Source: Enterocloster alcoholdehydrogenati (lineage in GTDB: Bacteria; Bacillota; Clostridia; Lachnospirales; Lachnospiraceae). From it: a stretch of 58,555 nt of DNA. The notes under the pieces were generated by a model. That model made no database searches, was not told the DNA's origin, and was given only the letters and a program-made list of their open reading frames with translations. The position numbers and the translations under genes are program-made. Shown here in pieces: positions 29,749 to 40,682 of the stretch (its first letter is position 1; every line of letters begins with the position of its first letter). The stretch is from NCBI RefSeq assembly GCF_013282095.1, contig NZ_BLTJ01000017.1:1-58555 (forward strand), read 5' to 3'.

Positions 29749-29830
29749 AACAATTCACTCCAACACTATTAATTCCAATTTGTTGCTTTCATTATACTTC
29801 ATCTATCCCCTCAAGTATAGTTGGCTTTGC

Positions 29831-29875
29831 AAAAAAGTGAGAGAAACCACTTATAAGTCGGACAGTTTCTCTCAC
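29831..29875 (-). terminator. Strong terminator after TTRAP gene
   Basis: Minus strand: the perfect 11-bp stem GTGAGAGAAAC/GTTTCTCTCAC (29837-29847 and 29865-29875) is followed by TTTTTT. It ends the long transfer operon before the orphan gene. Confidence 0.85.
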
Positions 29876-29898
29876 CATGTCATCCTGACACGATAAAT

Positions 29899-30114
29899 TT
29901 ACTGATCGAAGTCCGGGTACAGCCCCAGCTCGGTAAAGTCCTCATCGGTCATTGTGCAGAGCTTATCAAGAGTGCTGTCAGTCAAATCCCACAGTTCCGT
30001 TTCCTCCGGCGAAAGCTCGCCGCGCATCTCGGTCAGAGCGTCAATCAGCCCGATGCGGCTGCCGGTATTGTAAATGCACATCAGGTTCATTTCCTCAAAA
30101 GTGAAGTTTCCCAT
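29899..30114 (-). CDS. TTRAP-family transposon-transfer assisting protein
   Basis: A 71-residue acidic protein. The start MGNFTFEEMNLMCIYNTGSR is the TTRAP signature, a small family confined to Tn1549/CTn-type conjugative elements and thought to assist transfer. Its gene starts 1 base from the previous stop and lies last before a strong terminator. The start at MGNFTF follows AAAGGGAGATTTGAT. No cofactor motif. Confidence 0.8.
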   Translation of the reverse strand: MGNFTFEEMNLMCIYNTGSRIGLIDALTEMRGELSPEETELWDLTDSTLDKLCTMTDEDFTELGLYPDFDQ

Positions 30115-30115
30115 A

Positions 30116-32479
30116 TCAAATCTCCCTTTCCGCACTCTTTTTGGGTGCTGTCTTTTTGTGTTCTGCTTTAGACTGGCTTTTCAGCTGCTCCATGACAGAT
30201 TTTTTCTTTTCTCGTTCCTCCCGGTGGGCGGCAGCTGCCAAGCCCATCAGGGAAATGGGCTGACCGCTTCGAGCCTGCTGTTCCAGCTCTGCCACCGTAG
30301 GTTCTTTTGCGCCATTATTGATGATACCATCGATCATGCCGTAATCGTCCTCCACGGCCATCTCCGCATTTTTCAGCGGATTGTCCGACAGAAAACCGGA
30401 AATCTGGGTAAAGCCAACACTGGCGCAGTAATGACAGGATACCTTACCGTCCTGTTTGATGGCAACGATGTCACTGACGCTCATGGAAGGATGGTGGTAA
30501 TCTGCCGGATGATCGTTGTTGAACTGATTATAAAGCTGTTCAACAGCAGCCTGCGGAGACTTGCAGGGTTCCAGCGGTGCAGTATAGACCAGATCATAGT
30601 TTTCACGCTTTACTGCCTGCCCGATGGATCGGAGCCATTCCATCCCTTCATAGCGAATGTCGCGCAATTTATCAGTATGCTTCACCTGATAGATAGCAAA
30701 GCAGTCTCTGTTCTGAGCGAGAAATGCCTGTTCTCGTTCCTGCTGATGCTCCTGGCGCTCCATGACCTTTTCGTGGAACTGAGGGCTTTCCTCCCATTCC
30801 TCATGGTCCACACCGAAAAGACCGCCATGATCCATGATTTCCTGCGGGTCAAACACCATGCTCTCCGTATTATCCTCATGCAGCACATAGACAGTCAAAC
30901 CAGCGGCATCCAGTTCCAGCGCCCGTTCTCTGGTCACAGGGAGCATCCCATCATAGGAGTAGCCGTATTCCTGCATATCCGGTGTAGATACCTGTTCATC
31001 CGGCATGGGGTATTCATCCAGCGCCTGCTCCAGTGCCTCCGGCAGTTGAGCAGAAACGGCCATCCGGCTGACCTCTGCCTGCGTCTGCTGACAGGCAACA
31101 TACTGCAAGGTCTCAATCATGGACATGGGAGCATACTTTACCGAATCGCTGCCCAAATCGTTGTCATCACAAATCTGAAAAACTGCCTTCATGCGGGGAA
31201 GCTCCGGAGCATCCAGCTGACCTCCATCCAACTCTTTCATGGACGCGGCATCGTAAAGGGTGTAGTCCCAGCCGCTGTCACAGGGCTGAATATGGAGATA
31301 AGTGGCATCATCAATCAGGAATAAAGCCTCCTGCTGGTTAGTATCTGCCCTAAGCACCTCCATTTCCGGCCCAGCTTTTGCATTGGGGTCAATTCCACGC
31401 TCTTTGCAAATTTCCTTATAATGGCGTTCAATATCGGAGATCAGCGCACCGGAAGTCTTGTTGATGGTCTCCAGACTGGCTCTCAGTTCTTTCAGCTCCT
31501 TGCCCTGACTCCAGCTGGCAATATAGCCAAAGCTGTTTTCGCCGGTCTGGATACCAAAATACTGACAGACTGCATAAGAAATGCTTTCCGCCTCCACTTC
31601 CTCGGTGTAACGATTTTTGACTGCCTGTTTTTCTGCGGTCAAATCTTCTTCAACTGCAAGACGCCACTCAAACTGATTCTCGTCTACATAGCGCCAATCC
31701 ATATCGGCAGCAAACTGCCCGGCCTCAGCTTCTGTGGCAAAATCCAGCTTAAAATCATGCTTGGTTCCGCCTTCGCTCTCTAAGATGACCTTCCACAACT
31801 GCATGGCTTCATATTTTTTCGGGTCATGGAGCTTGCTGTGGGCAATCTCATGGACCGTGGCCGAAACCGTCTGCACCTCGCTCATGCCCTGGCGAATGGC
31901 AATACGCTACCGGTCAGAGGAAAAATAACCGTCCGTATCGGCGGCCATTGCTTCAAAAATGATTGGCACCGGCGCGCTGCGGTGCAGGGCTTCCATAAAT
32001 ACCTCATAGTTCTGCACCGTGCCGGAAAGGGATGATGCCAATTCCGGCAAAGGTTTTCCATCAGTCTGGCTCAAATCAAAAACCTTGACCAGGCGGAACA
32101 TGGGAATCTCGATTTCTTTTTCCTCTGTGACAATCTTCCCGTCCTGATCCAGAATCGGAGCCTTGGTATCCGGGTCCAGTTTCTGTTCCTCGATTTTCTT
32201 TTTGTACGGTGTGGGGGCGATGATGGTAATGCCGTGCTCGCCCTTTTTTACATGACGCTCAAACTGGTCTTTCCACTTATTGTAGCTGGCAACCAAAGTG
32301 GCATCCGGCTTCTGCATATAAATGAGCATCGTATTGTTTACCGAATAGCGGTGAAAACGGGACATGACGGACAGGTAGCGCATATACTTTTCGCTCTCAA
32401 ACAGTTCCTTGATGCCCTGCTCGATGCCATCCGTGATCTCCCTTAACCGTTCTCGGTTAGTCGGTTTATTCTCAGCCAT
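30116..32479 (-). pseudogene. ArdC/zincin/YodL/DUF4316 protein split by an amber codon
   Basis: One long frame of about 787 codons interrupted once by TAG at 31907-31909. The N part is ArdC-like, a single-strand DNA-binding antirestriction domain (SVNNTMLIYMQKPDATLVAS). After the stop the same frame continues RIAIRQGMSEVQT into the zincin motif VHEIAHSKLH, then YodL (FAIYQVKHTDKLRDIRYEG) and a DUF4316-like tail. CAG or TGG to TAG would be one change. Translation could restart at MSEVQT, but no ribosome binding site is seen. The stop separates the DNA-binding and protease domains. Confidence 0.82.
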
Positions 32480-32519
32480 AATCTGCAATCTCCTTTCCAA
32501 GTGTGTGATCTAACCATCG

Positions 32520-32804
32520 TCAATCAGCTTTGGCTTTGGGAACAGGCGGCTTGTAACCGGCTGCTTTTGCCCGTTCACTGGCAGCTTTGCGGCGTTCTGC
32601 ACTGTACGGCTCCCGAACCGATACACACCGCTTGGGAACAATAAAGTTATGTGTGTCCTTTTGGGTAATCTGATCCGGGTGCTTTTTTGCCAACCGCTCC
32701 AGTTTCCCCATCAGCTGGGGATCGTGGGTATAGACCTCCGCTGTTTTCTCTGCCTGGTTGTAAAGCAGAATGGTCTCCTGTTCCACTAAAGACAGTTTCA
32801 TCAT
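32520..32804 (-). CDS. Conserved ICE hypothetical protein
   Basis: 94 residues, basic, with an Ala/Lys-rich tail (AERRKAASERAKAAGYKPP). The start ATGATGA overlaps the end of the topB frame, so translation is coupled. No recognisable domain. Its constant place between topB and the ArdC/YodL gene suggests a transfer-associated role, but none can be named from the sequence. Confidence 0.6.
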   Translation of the reverse strand: MMKLSLVEQETILLYNQAEKTAEVYTHDPQLMGKLERLAKKHPDQITQKDTHNFIVPKRCVSVREPYSAERRKAASERAKAAGYKPPVPKAKAD

Positions 32805-34901
32805 TTGCCGCCTTTCCGCTGTTCAAACTCCAGCTTAAAGTTTGCGTACTGCCCATCGTCCTCCAAAACCACAGTGGCGTCGTAGGTCTTGCCGGTTTTC
32901 TCAGAATACAGACCGGTCACACGGACGCGGCCATCCTTGAGCAAAGCAGAGACCATTGCCTTGGTTGGCTGTTTTTTCTTGGCAGACCACCATTTGCTGT
33001 TTTTCCAGATTGCAAATTTACAATCTTCATTCTGACAAAAGAACCCTTTTTTGCATTTCTGCAACTTCACCGCCACAACGGGGACATTTGCCCACTGCCT
33101 CACGGGGCGGCGAAAACAGGTACTCGGTTCCCTTTATGACCTGATAGGTTCCCACCAGTTCTCCCAGCATGGCGCTGATTCCGGCCATAAAATCCTCTGG
33201 GGACAGCTCGCCGCGCTCGATCTGACCCAGCCGGTACTCCCACTCCGCCGTCAAAAGCGGCGATTGCAGCTGCTCCGGCAGTATCGTAATCAGAGACACC
33301 GCATAGTGAGACGGTATCAGCTGCACGGTCTTTTTGTTTTTTCTTCTTTCCAGGAATCCGGCTGATACCAGCTTTTCTAAAATACCGGCACGGGTGGCCG
33401 GAGTGCCCAATCCTTTCCGCTCAGCGTCCTCCGGCATATCGTCTTTTCCCGCAGTCTCCATCGCAGATAAAAGAGTATCCTCTGTGAAATGTTTCGGCGG
33501 ACTGGTCTTTCCCTCTTTTTTCACAGCTTCTAAAACAGAAAGGCTCTGATTTTCTGTCAGTTCCGGAATGACTTTCTCTCCAGGCTCCTTTTCTGTCTCC
33601 GCTGCACCTTTCAAACTGGTCTGATAAGCAGCATCCAACGCTCTCCAGCCAAGGCTTTTCACAGTGCGTCCCTTATCGGAAAACTCTGCACCAGCGCACA
33701 CCACAGTAACAACGGTTTCCGCATAAGTATAAGGTTCTGCCACAGCACACAAAAGGCGCAGTGCCACCAGCTCCAGTACAGCTTTCTCACCCACCGGCAA
33801 GCCGGATAAATCCGTTTCCCGAAGATTGCGCGTGGGTATCACAGCATGATGATCGGTCACTTTTTTGTCATTGATCACCGACTGTGGATTACAGGTAATG
33901 GCAGTTCCTTTGCAAAACGGCATTGCATTGGCTGTCAGGTTCACCAACACAGGAAGCCCCTCTGCCATATCCGAAGTCAGATAACGGCTGTCTGTACGAG
34001 GATAAGTACAGAGTTTCTTTTCATAAAGATTTTGGAGATAATCAAGCGTCTGCTGAGCAGTAAATCCCAGCAGGCGGTTAGCATCCCGCTGGAGAGTGGT
34101 CAGATCGTAAAGGGCAGGCGGCTTTTCCAATTTTTCTTTATGCTCCACTTTTTTTACTGTGACCGCCGCTCCCTGACAGGACTGCCGCAGCTGCTCAGCG
34201 GCCGCTTTCTCCTTCATCCGTTCCCCGGAAACAATAAAACCCGGCAATTCCAATGCCACTGTATAGAAAGGCTCCGGCCGAAAGCTGTCAATCTGCGTCT
34301 CCCGCTGTACAATGAGCGCCAGCGTAGGGGACATGACACGCCCAATGTTCAGCGTGCGGTGATATAACACGGAAAACAGCCTTGTGGCATTGATCCCTAC
34401 CAGCCAGTCTGCCTTGGCACGACAGAGCGCCGCATCCCGCAATCCGTCATAATTTGCGCCAGGCCGCAGATGTTCCAAGCCCTCCCGGATCGCAGAATCC
34501 TCCATTGAGGAAATCCACAGCCGCTTCATCGGCTTTTTACAGCCAGCAAGTTCATATACATTTCGGAAGATCAGTTCTCCCTCGCGTCCGGCATCACAGG
34601 CATTTACCACCTCTGTCACCTCCGGGGCATTCATCAGCTTTTTCAGCACATCAAACTGCTTTTTCTTATCTTTTCCCACAACCATCTTCCAGTCTGCTGG
34701 AAGAATCGGCAGGTCATCATAACGCCACTTAGCGTAGTCTGGATTGTAAGCGTCAGCATTTGCCAATCCGGCCAGGTGTCCCATGCACCAGCTGACCTGC
34801 CATCCGTTCCCTTCCAGATAACCGTCCTTACGTGTAGTTGCTCCGATTACAGCGGCAATGCTTTGGGCAACAGACGGCTTTTCAGCGATTACCAGTTTCA
34901 T
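32801..34901 (-). pseudogene. topB: DNA topoisomerase III (TopB), frameshifted near the C terminus
   Basis: A type IA topoisomerase typical of conjugative elements, resolving DNA during transfer. The TOPRIM start is MKLVIAEKPSVAQS, NACDAGREGELIF carries the acidic residues, and LCTYPRTDSRYL carries the active Tyr. The start follows AAAGGAGAAAACACC. After KCPRCGGEVAEMQK the frame breaks in a run of six A (plus-strand T, 33047-33052). Removing one A restores GFFCQNEDCKFAIWKN and the C-terminal zinc-ribbon and tail domain. The catalytic core is intact, so partial activity is possible. Confidence 0.87.
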
Positions 34902-35091
34902 GGTGTTTTCTCCTTTCTTTGAGCCAGCGGGCCATTTCCCGATGGCAGATACCCACACAGGAGCGTCCGTCATTCTTACAGCCATAACAAGGATGCCCCT
35001 GTGGGAAAGAGGGAGGACGGAAAGTTTCCTTCCCGCCCTCCGGTTTGCTTGTCATCATGCGTTCATAGGGACTGTCTGTAAAGCGGGTCAT
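34882..35091 (-). CDS. Small Cys-rich protein between DUF4366 and topB
   Basis: 69 residues with HPCYGCKNDGRSCVGICHRE, a possible metal-binding knuckle (Cys, Cys, Cys, Cys, His). Its ATG overlaps the DUF4366 stop (ATGA) and its end overlaps the topB start, which supports it as a real translationally coupled gene. Function unknown. Confidence 0.6.
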   Translation of the reverse strand: MTRFTDSPYERMMTSKPEGGKETFRPPSFPQGHPCYGCKNDGRSCVGICHREMARWLKERRKHHETGNR

Positions 35092-35837
35092 AGCGTTTCT
35101 TCCTCGCTGTCTCCGTCATCATCCCCATCCATATCCGGCTCGTTCGATTCCTCCGTCTCCCATGCTTCCTCTGTTTCTTCTTCGTCCTCGCCGTAGTCAT
35201 AATCATCCAGATTATCCTTGCCCCTGGTTTTCGGCTTGTTCTTACTGAGCTTGAAGTAGACAAAAGCCCCGATACCCAGCAAAGCCAATACCAGAATCAA
35301 CACAGCCGGATTCATACCCGCAGGCTTCTTTTCCTCTGGCTCCGGTGTTTCTGAAGGTAGTTCTGGCGCTTTTCCTGTACAGGCGAACCGGTTCACGACA
35401 CACACCTCACAGTTTGTATTCACGGCTCTGGTTTCGCATTTTTCCGTACAAGTGCAGACAGCAGGCGGTTCTTCAACCTTTCCATCTTCGGTCAAAGCAA
35501 CAAGGTCAGCATCGTCCACCTGGTTCAAAAAGTGTACCGCCGTCTCTTTATCCTCATTGGCCCGGTCAATCAAAATATAGAAGTAGTTTCCTGCCTTGGT
35601 GGTAACGGTGATCAGCTGCTTGTTGCCGCCAAAATCATCCACCAGAGCTGCATTTCCCTCTGGGGTCAACGATGGTGTCGCTTCCATTTCCTCTACCACC
35701 ACATTGCTGTCATTGGTTGTATCCTCTGCCGGAGGCGGCTCCGTTCCCTGTGCAAAAGCTGAAACAGGAAAGCCTGCCATCAGGGCAAGAGACATACAGA
35801 TTGCTGAAAGTGTTTGGAACATCCTCTTATGCTTCAT
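35088..35837 (-). CDS. DUF4366 membrane protein
   Basis: A 249-residue exported protein. The signal peptide ends near SAFAQG; a folded extracytoplasmic domain follows (TTKAGNYFYILIDRAN, residues about 75-90), then a Cys-rich segment (CTCTEKCETRAVNTNCEVC), one membrane helix (VLILVLALLGIGAFVYF) and a strongly acidic cytoplasmic tail. This is the standard DUF4366 layout in Tn1549-type ICEs, where it is thought to belong to the mating channel. It overlaps the DUF4315 gene by 11 bases. Confidence 0.82.
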   Translation of the reverse strand: MKHKRMFQTLSAICMSLALMAGFPVSAFAQGTEPPPAEDTTNDSNVVVEEMEATPSLTPEGNAALVDDFGGNKQLITVTTKAGNYFYILIDRANEDKETAVHFLNQVDDADLVALTEDGKVEEPPAVCTCTEKCETRAVNTNCEVCVVNRFACTGKAPELPSETPEPEEKKPAGMNPAVLILVLALLGIGAFVYFKLSKNKPKTRGKDNLDDYDYGEDEEETEEAWETEESNEPDMDGDDDGDSEEETL

Positions 35838-36084
35838 GGGTATCGTCCTCCTGTTCGTTCTTTTCTGTAAAAGAAGCAGCTTTACCGGGAATCATGCCAC
35901 CGGACAGCATGGTATTCAGTTCCTGCGGGGTCATACGCATGGCACGCACCATCTGAACGATTTCCATGTTTTCCGCTTCTGTTTTCTGCGCTTCCAGGGC
36001 TTTCAGCTTTTCCTGATACTCCGCAATCTTCTCACGGGTTTTCCGAATCTCCAGGTCAATACGCTCGATTTTATTCTTAGCCAT
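35827..36084 (-). CDS. DUF4315 protein
   Basis: 85 residues. A coiled-coil N-terminal half (IDLEIRKTREKIAEYQEKL) is followed by MEIVQMVRAMRMTPQELNTML, the DUF4315 signature. Restricted to Tn1549/CTn-type elements; function unknown, likely structural. The start MAKNKIE follows AGAGGAGTGATCTTAAG. Confidence 0.78.
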   Translation of the reverse strand: MAKNKIERIDLEIRKTREKIAEYQEKLKALEAQKTEAENMEIVQMVRAMRMTPQELNTMLSGGMIPGKAASFTEKNEQEDDTHEA

Positions 36085-36113
36085 CTTAAGATCACTCCTC
36101 TCAAAAATTTTCA

Positions 36114-37850
36114 TTACCAATTCATAAGACCATAGCCTTTGATACACTCATAATTCAGATCATAACTTTTGATTTTGCAGGCATCACCGGAATTTCCCTC
36201 CACAGTGTAGACCCGGCTTCCATCCGTACCAATGACAATCCCCACATGGTCGGCAGTTCCATCCTGATTCCAGTCAAAGAAAATCGCATCACCGGGAGCA
36301 AGATTATCATAACCACGCGCACCCCACTGGCCATGAGACTGGAACCAGGGAACACCCTCCCACTCACAGCCTGCAAAGCGCGGTTCGCTTTTTCCAGCTT
36401 GGTTATAGCACCAGGATACGAAACAAGCACACCATTCCACCCGGCTGTTAAAACCATACCAGCTCCAGTAGGGTTGCCCACCCACATTGCCCACCTGCCG
36501 TTTTGCCAGTTCCACCAGTTCAGGGTTGCCGGGGCGTGTGCCATTGATAAATTCTACACCGGACAAGTCCTCAGAACCGCCGGTATCAGGAGACCCGCCG
36601 CCAAACAGCAACGGTTTATTGCCAAGGGTCTGACGGTATACCTGATACATTTCCAGCTGCTCCGGCGTCAGCAGTTCATTGACAAGTGCGGCGATGGAAC
36701 GGCTCTCCAGCTTCACATTCAAAATGTAATACTCATAGGGAACTTCTTCTGTGGTGCTCTCACCGGTTTCCGGGTCCGTAGAAGTTTCGGTACGATACCG
36801 GATCTCTACTTCCTCTCTCAGCGTGAGTGTATATTGGGCGGCAAAAACACGCTCCCATTCTGCCTGTGCGCTCTGTCTGGTATATCCCTACAAAACAGCG
36901 GACAGATACGCCGCCAGTTCGTGCGGATCATGCCCGATCATATCCAGATCATAGCGGTATTCGTCATATCCGCTGTGAGTGCGTTCGATGTTGTCGATTT
37001 CCGCCTGCAACGCTGCTTCTCTTGCGGAATACTCCGCTTCCACCGCCAGCATCTCCGAATCCTCGGAAGGATAGGTTGTACCAGATATAACAGAACCAAT
37101 GCTCTGAGCCATCATGGAACAGGAGGACATGGAGTTCATCAGCAGACAGACGACGAAGAACAGTGCCATGACCATTCCAAATCCTTTCTTATGCTGCATC
37201 ACAAATGCCCCTGCTTGCTGTGCCTTTTCCTTTACCGTCCGTGCGGCTTTTCCGGTCTTAGACGCGACTTGAGCGGTGTTCCCGGCAGTCTGACCAGCTC
37301 TCTTTGCAGCGGCATATTCCTTTTTAATCGCCTGCTTTTGCTGCCAGCGGGATACGGGATTGCTGGAAAACTGCGGATTCTCCTGCAAAGATTTTTGGTA
37401 CAGCGCATTTACATTGGCTTTCTCCAGCTTTCTCTCGGCCTGGGCTGCTTTGCGGTACGGCTTCAACTTGTGGCTTCGGTATCCCTCCCGCATAAGCCTT
37501 GCACCAGTCTCAGCTGCCTCCTCAGACTTATGGGCGCTTTCCACGCCCACATTGTCCTGTTCTGTTTCCCGGATTTCCTTATGAATTTTTCCTGCCGCCA
37601 CATTGGCCGGGGTATCCCGCAGCGTATAGGACAGCCTGGAAGGAGGTCTTTTCTTATCTTCCAAAACCAGTCTCGTTGTTACTTCTCCGGTATCCGGGTC
37701 AATCACCGCCCGCCTGACCTTCTTTTTCGGGATTCTTTCCTGGGCTTTATCCGCTCTGGCAGCGGCCTTATCCGCCTTATGGATGGATTTTTTCAGCGCC
37801 GGATCTGTACGTTCCTCCTCGGTAAAGTGCAGGCGCGGTTCCTTATTCAT
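36114..37850 (-). pseudogene. CD1108-type NlpC/P60 mating hydrolase split by an amber codon
   Basis: A conjugative cell-wall hydrolase of about 578 codons. It has a basic cytoplasmic N part, one membrane helix (KGFGMVMALFFVVCLLMNSM, about residue 220), a periplasmic stalk and a C-terminal NlpC/P60-type domain (EWCACFVSWC with the active Cys, ADHVGIVIG with the His). At 36888-36890 a TAG follows YLSAVL; the same frame continues GYTRQSAQAEWERV without a break to the catalytic domain. Gln (CAG) is the likely original. As written the hydrolase domain is not made, unless by suppression or restart. Confidence 0.87.
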
Positions 37851-38220
37851 ACCATTCTCCCAGCATGAGGGATGCCATCATAAAATGTAACTCCACATAA
37901 ATAGCCATCCCCACAGGATCGCTGAACTTAAATCCCGTCAGATACGCATAAAACTGTGCCACTACATCTGAAAGGATCTGCGTTTCTGTCCCCTCCAGCA
38001 CCAGACCGCCCTTGCCCTCCTTGGCCCGGATGGCACTCCAGAGTTCTGCCAGACGGAGCAGACCGATCTGTCCGGTTTCATTCAAAGTGGCTGCCTGGTC
38101 TGCCGCTGTACGGCATTCACTGACTGCATCCGCCATTACGGTGAGCAGCTGGCTGCGCTGGGTTTCCAGTGCCTTATCAAAGAAAATCAACGGATTCTTA
38201 TTTAAAATATCAGGTCTCAT
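37843..38220 (-). CDS. Conserved ICE hypothetical protein between virB4 and NlpC genes
   Basis: 125 residues, predicted mostly helical (RPDILNKNPLIFFDKALETQ at the start). No signal peptide or catalytic motif. It overlaps both neighbours by a few bases (virB4 stop and hydrolase start), so it belongs to the transfer operon. Probably a transfer-channel accessory protein; not recognised further. Confidence 0.65.
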   Translation of the reverse strand: MRPDILNKNPLIFFDKALETQRSQLLTVMADAVSECRTAADQAATLNETGQIGLLRLAELWSAIRAKEGKGGLVLEGTETQILSDVVAQFYAYLTGFKFSDPVGMAIYVELHFMMASLMLGEWYE

Positions 38221-40682
38221 GATGATTCCTCCTCCTTTTTCAATTCCTGTGGTTTGGTGGTCATAATACGGTAAAGTTCGGTATCCTTCGGAAAGCGGTC
38301 CACAAAAGGCAAAATCGTGGAACCGTAAAACAGCAACCCCTCGCCCTCGCCAGAATGGGTCACATAGGACAGCTGATGGGGCGAAATACCCAGCTGCTTT
38401 GCAAGAATCTGCCGGTCTCCCCCAGCCTGGTTGAGCATATACACAAAGTCTGAGTTCTCAAAAATGTTCTCCACCTCGCGGGAGGAAAGCAGATCCTTTA
38501 CATTCTGAGTGATACCTGTCGGGATTCCGCCCCACTTACGGAAACGCTTCCAGATTTCCACCGTATAGGCGGCAGTCTGTTCCTCCTTTAAAAGCAGGTG
38601 CATCTCGTCAATGTAGTAACGGGTAGACTTGTGAGCCGCCCGGTTAATGGTAACCCGGTTCCACACCTGATCCTGAACCACCAGCATCCCGATCTTTTTC
38701 AGCTGCTTGCCCAGTTCCTTAATGTCATAGCAGACGATGCGGTTGTCGATGTTTACATTCGTCCGGTGATTGAACACATTCAGGGAGCCGGTCACATAGA
38801 TTTCCAGAGCCGTAGCAATGTACTGCGCCTCCTTTTCTTCCTGCTGCCGGAGCAGAACATACAAATCTTCCAAAAGCGGCATATTTTGCGGAATGGGATT
38901 ATTGAGATAATCGTTATAAACCAGCCGCACACAGCGGTCGATGATGGTTTTCTGTACCGGCTGCAAGCCCTCTTTGCCGCCTACAATCAGCTCACACAGG
39001 GACAGGATGAAATCCGACTTCAAAGAAAGAGGACTTTCATCATCCGAGTAATCCAGGTTCAAATCCATCGGGTTAATAAAATCCCCGGAAGTCGGAGAAA
39101 TTCTGATCACCTGCCCATGCAGCCGCTCTACCAAAGGTGCATACTCCGATTCTGGATCACAGATGATAATGTCATCACCGGTCAGCAGAAAACCGTTGGC
39201 AATCTCCCTTTTGGCACTGAAAGATTTACCAGAACCAGGGGTTCCCAGGATCAGACCATTCGGGTTCTTCAGCAGCTTCCGATCCACCATAATAAGATTG
39301 CTGGATAAGGCATTGATGCCATAGTATAGCGCCTCTTTTCCGTTTTGGAACAGTTCCTGTGTGGTAAACGGCACAAAAATTGCAGTGCTGGAGGAAGTCA
39401 GCGCCCGCTGAATCTCAATCTGGTTGAATCCCAGCGGCAGGCAGCTCATCAGCCCTTCTTCCTGCTGGAAGTCAAGCCTTGTCAGCTGGCAGTTATATTT
39501 CTGCGCGATACTGGATGCCTGGAACACGTTGTTGCCCAGCTGACGGGACGTATCCGCTGTGTTCAATACCAAAAATGTCACAAGGAACATCCGCTCGTTG
39601 CGGCTCTGTAAATCCTGTAAAAGTTTTTTCGCCTCACTGCCATATGTGGCAAGATCAGACGGAATCAGATCCATATCATATCCTGCATGGACCGCCTTTT
39701 TCTGCTCCTCGATTTTGGCTCTATCCAGGTCAGTAATTTTGCGTTTCACCGTTTTGATCGCCTTCACCTGATCTAAAGACTGAATGTGCAGGCTGACGAT
39801 CAGGGAGCTTTCCATATCGAGAAACTCAGCCAGCAGACGGTCATTCAATTCCGGGGCAAGAATCTGCAAAAAAGAAACAGCCCCGTATTTTTTCCCCATA
39901 CGGAACTGTCTGCCGGTGCGGAACTCAAAACCGGACGGTGCAATAAAGTCTTTGGTAGACAGGCCGGAAGAAGCCAGCCAGTCCCACGAAAACCGAAACG
40001 GAATCTGCTCATCCATGTGAAAAATCCCATGCAGCTGCTCCAGACGCGCCTTGCCGTCCAGCGGCTCTGCCAGAACGCCCAGACGCTTGAAGTTATTTAA
40101 AATATCCGTTTCAATCCTTTCTAACCTGGGCTTTGCTGCTTTGATGCTGTCTGCGTCAATCCCAAAGGTCAGGTACTTGGTTTTAATCAACCCATTATTT
40201 CCTCTTGCCAGCTGATTCTGGAGCATCTGCGTGTATTCATCGCGGATACTGTCAAAATCATCCCCTTGCAGTGGAATGGAAATGGTGCTGGCAAAAGTCT
40301 CTTTCGATGCCGCAAGATTCAAAAAAGACAGCTGGAACCGAATCGAGCTGTCAAAGTAGTTGAGGAAATCACACCAGCCCTCGAAGATCGCGGTCTTGTC
40401 CTCATTCTGGGAAAGCTGATAATTGATGTCCTGAAACTGTATTGTTTTGGTATAGTGGCTGTCGGACACACGGCAGATACCGTCCGGCCACATCCGTTCA
40501 TAAGGGATGCTGTCCTGAACTGATTTTTCTTTCTTATCCGTGCGGTTTGCACGGGCAATCGCCGCTTCGATCTGCTTCTTGTCTACGCGGGACAGCTTTT
40601 TTCTGGTCATTACCGGCTGCACAGGCATCTCCTCGTTTTTCCCGAACAGACGGCGAAGCCAGTTTTTGATTGCTGCAAACAA
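38217..40682 (-). CDS. VirB4/TraE-like conjugation ATPase
   Basis: About 821 residues. The type IV secretion ATPase that powers the mating channel. Walker A GTPGSGKSFSAKRE lies in the C-terminal half; Walker B-like ARYYIDEMHLLLK-type TRYYIDEMHLLL follows, then GGIPTGITQNVKDLL. The start is taken as TTG (LFAAIKNWLRR) because GAGGAGGTG lies 7 bases before it; an upstream ATG without a site would add 16 residues. It overlaps the end of prgI. Appears intact. Confidence 0.87.
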   Translation of the reverse strand: MFAAIKNWLRRLFGKNEEMPVQPVMTRKKLSRVDKKQIEAAIARANRTDKKEKSVQDSIPYERMWPDGICRVSDSHYTKTIQFQDINYQLSQNEDKTAIFEGWCDFLNYFDSSIRFQLSFLNLAASKETFASTISIPLQGDDFDSIRDEYTQMLQNQLARGNNGLIKTKYLTFGIDADSIKAAKPRLERIETDILNNFKRLGVLAEPLDGKARLEQLHGIFHMDEQIPFRFSWDWLASSGLSTKDFIAPSGFEFRTGRQFRMGKKYGAVSFLQILAPELNDRLLAEFLDMESSLIVSLHIQSLDQVKAIKTVKRKITDLDRAKIEEQKKAVHAGYDMDLIPSDLATYGSEAKKLLQDLQSRNERMFLVTFLVLNTADTSRQLGNNVFQASSIAQKYNCQLTRLDFQQEEGLMSCLPLGFNQIEIQRALTSSSTAIFVPFTTQELFQNGKEALYYGINALSSNLIMVDRKLLKNPNGLILGTPGSGKSFSAKREIANGFLLTGDDIIICDPESEYAPLVERLHGQVIRISPTSGDFINPMDLNLDYSDDESPLSLKSDFILSLCELIVGGKEGLQPVQKTIIDRCVRLVYNDYLNNPIPQNMPLLEDLYVLLRQQEEKEAQYIATALEIYVTGSLNVFNHRTNVNIDNRIVCYDIKELGKQLKKIGMLVVQDQVWNRVTINRAAHKSTRYYIDEMHLLLKEEQTAAYTVEIWKRFRKWGGIPTGITQNVKDLLSSREVENIFENSDFVYMLNQAGGDRQILAKQLGISPHQLSYVTHSGEGEGLLFYGSTILPFVDRFPKDTELYRIMTTKPQELKKEEESS

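Noticed and set aside
33040-33060. Programmed -1 ribosomal frameshifting at the A6G slippery run in topB
   Set aside because: The downstream frame needs a +1 (or -2) shift, whereas A-AAA-AAG promotes -1. An indel or polymerase slippage fits better.
30116-37850. Possible reassignment of TAG to glutamine in the ICE (two in-frame TAGs in core genes)
   Set aside because: Genes inside the same ICE end naturally at TAG (17670-17981 and 17972-18283), so TAG is a working stop here. Suppression remains possible but code change is not supported.
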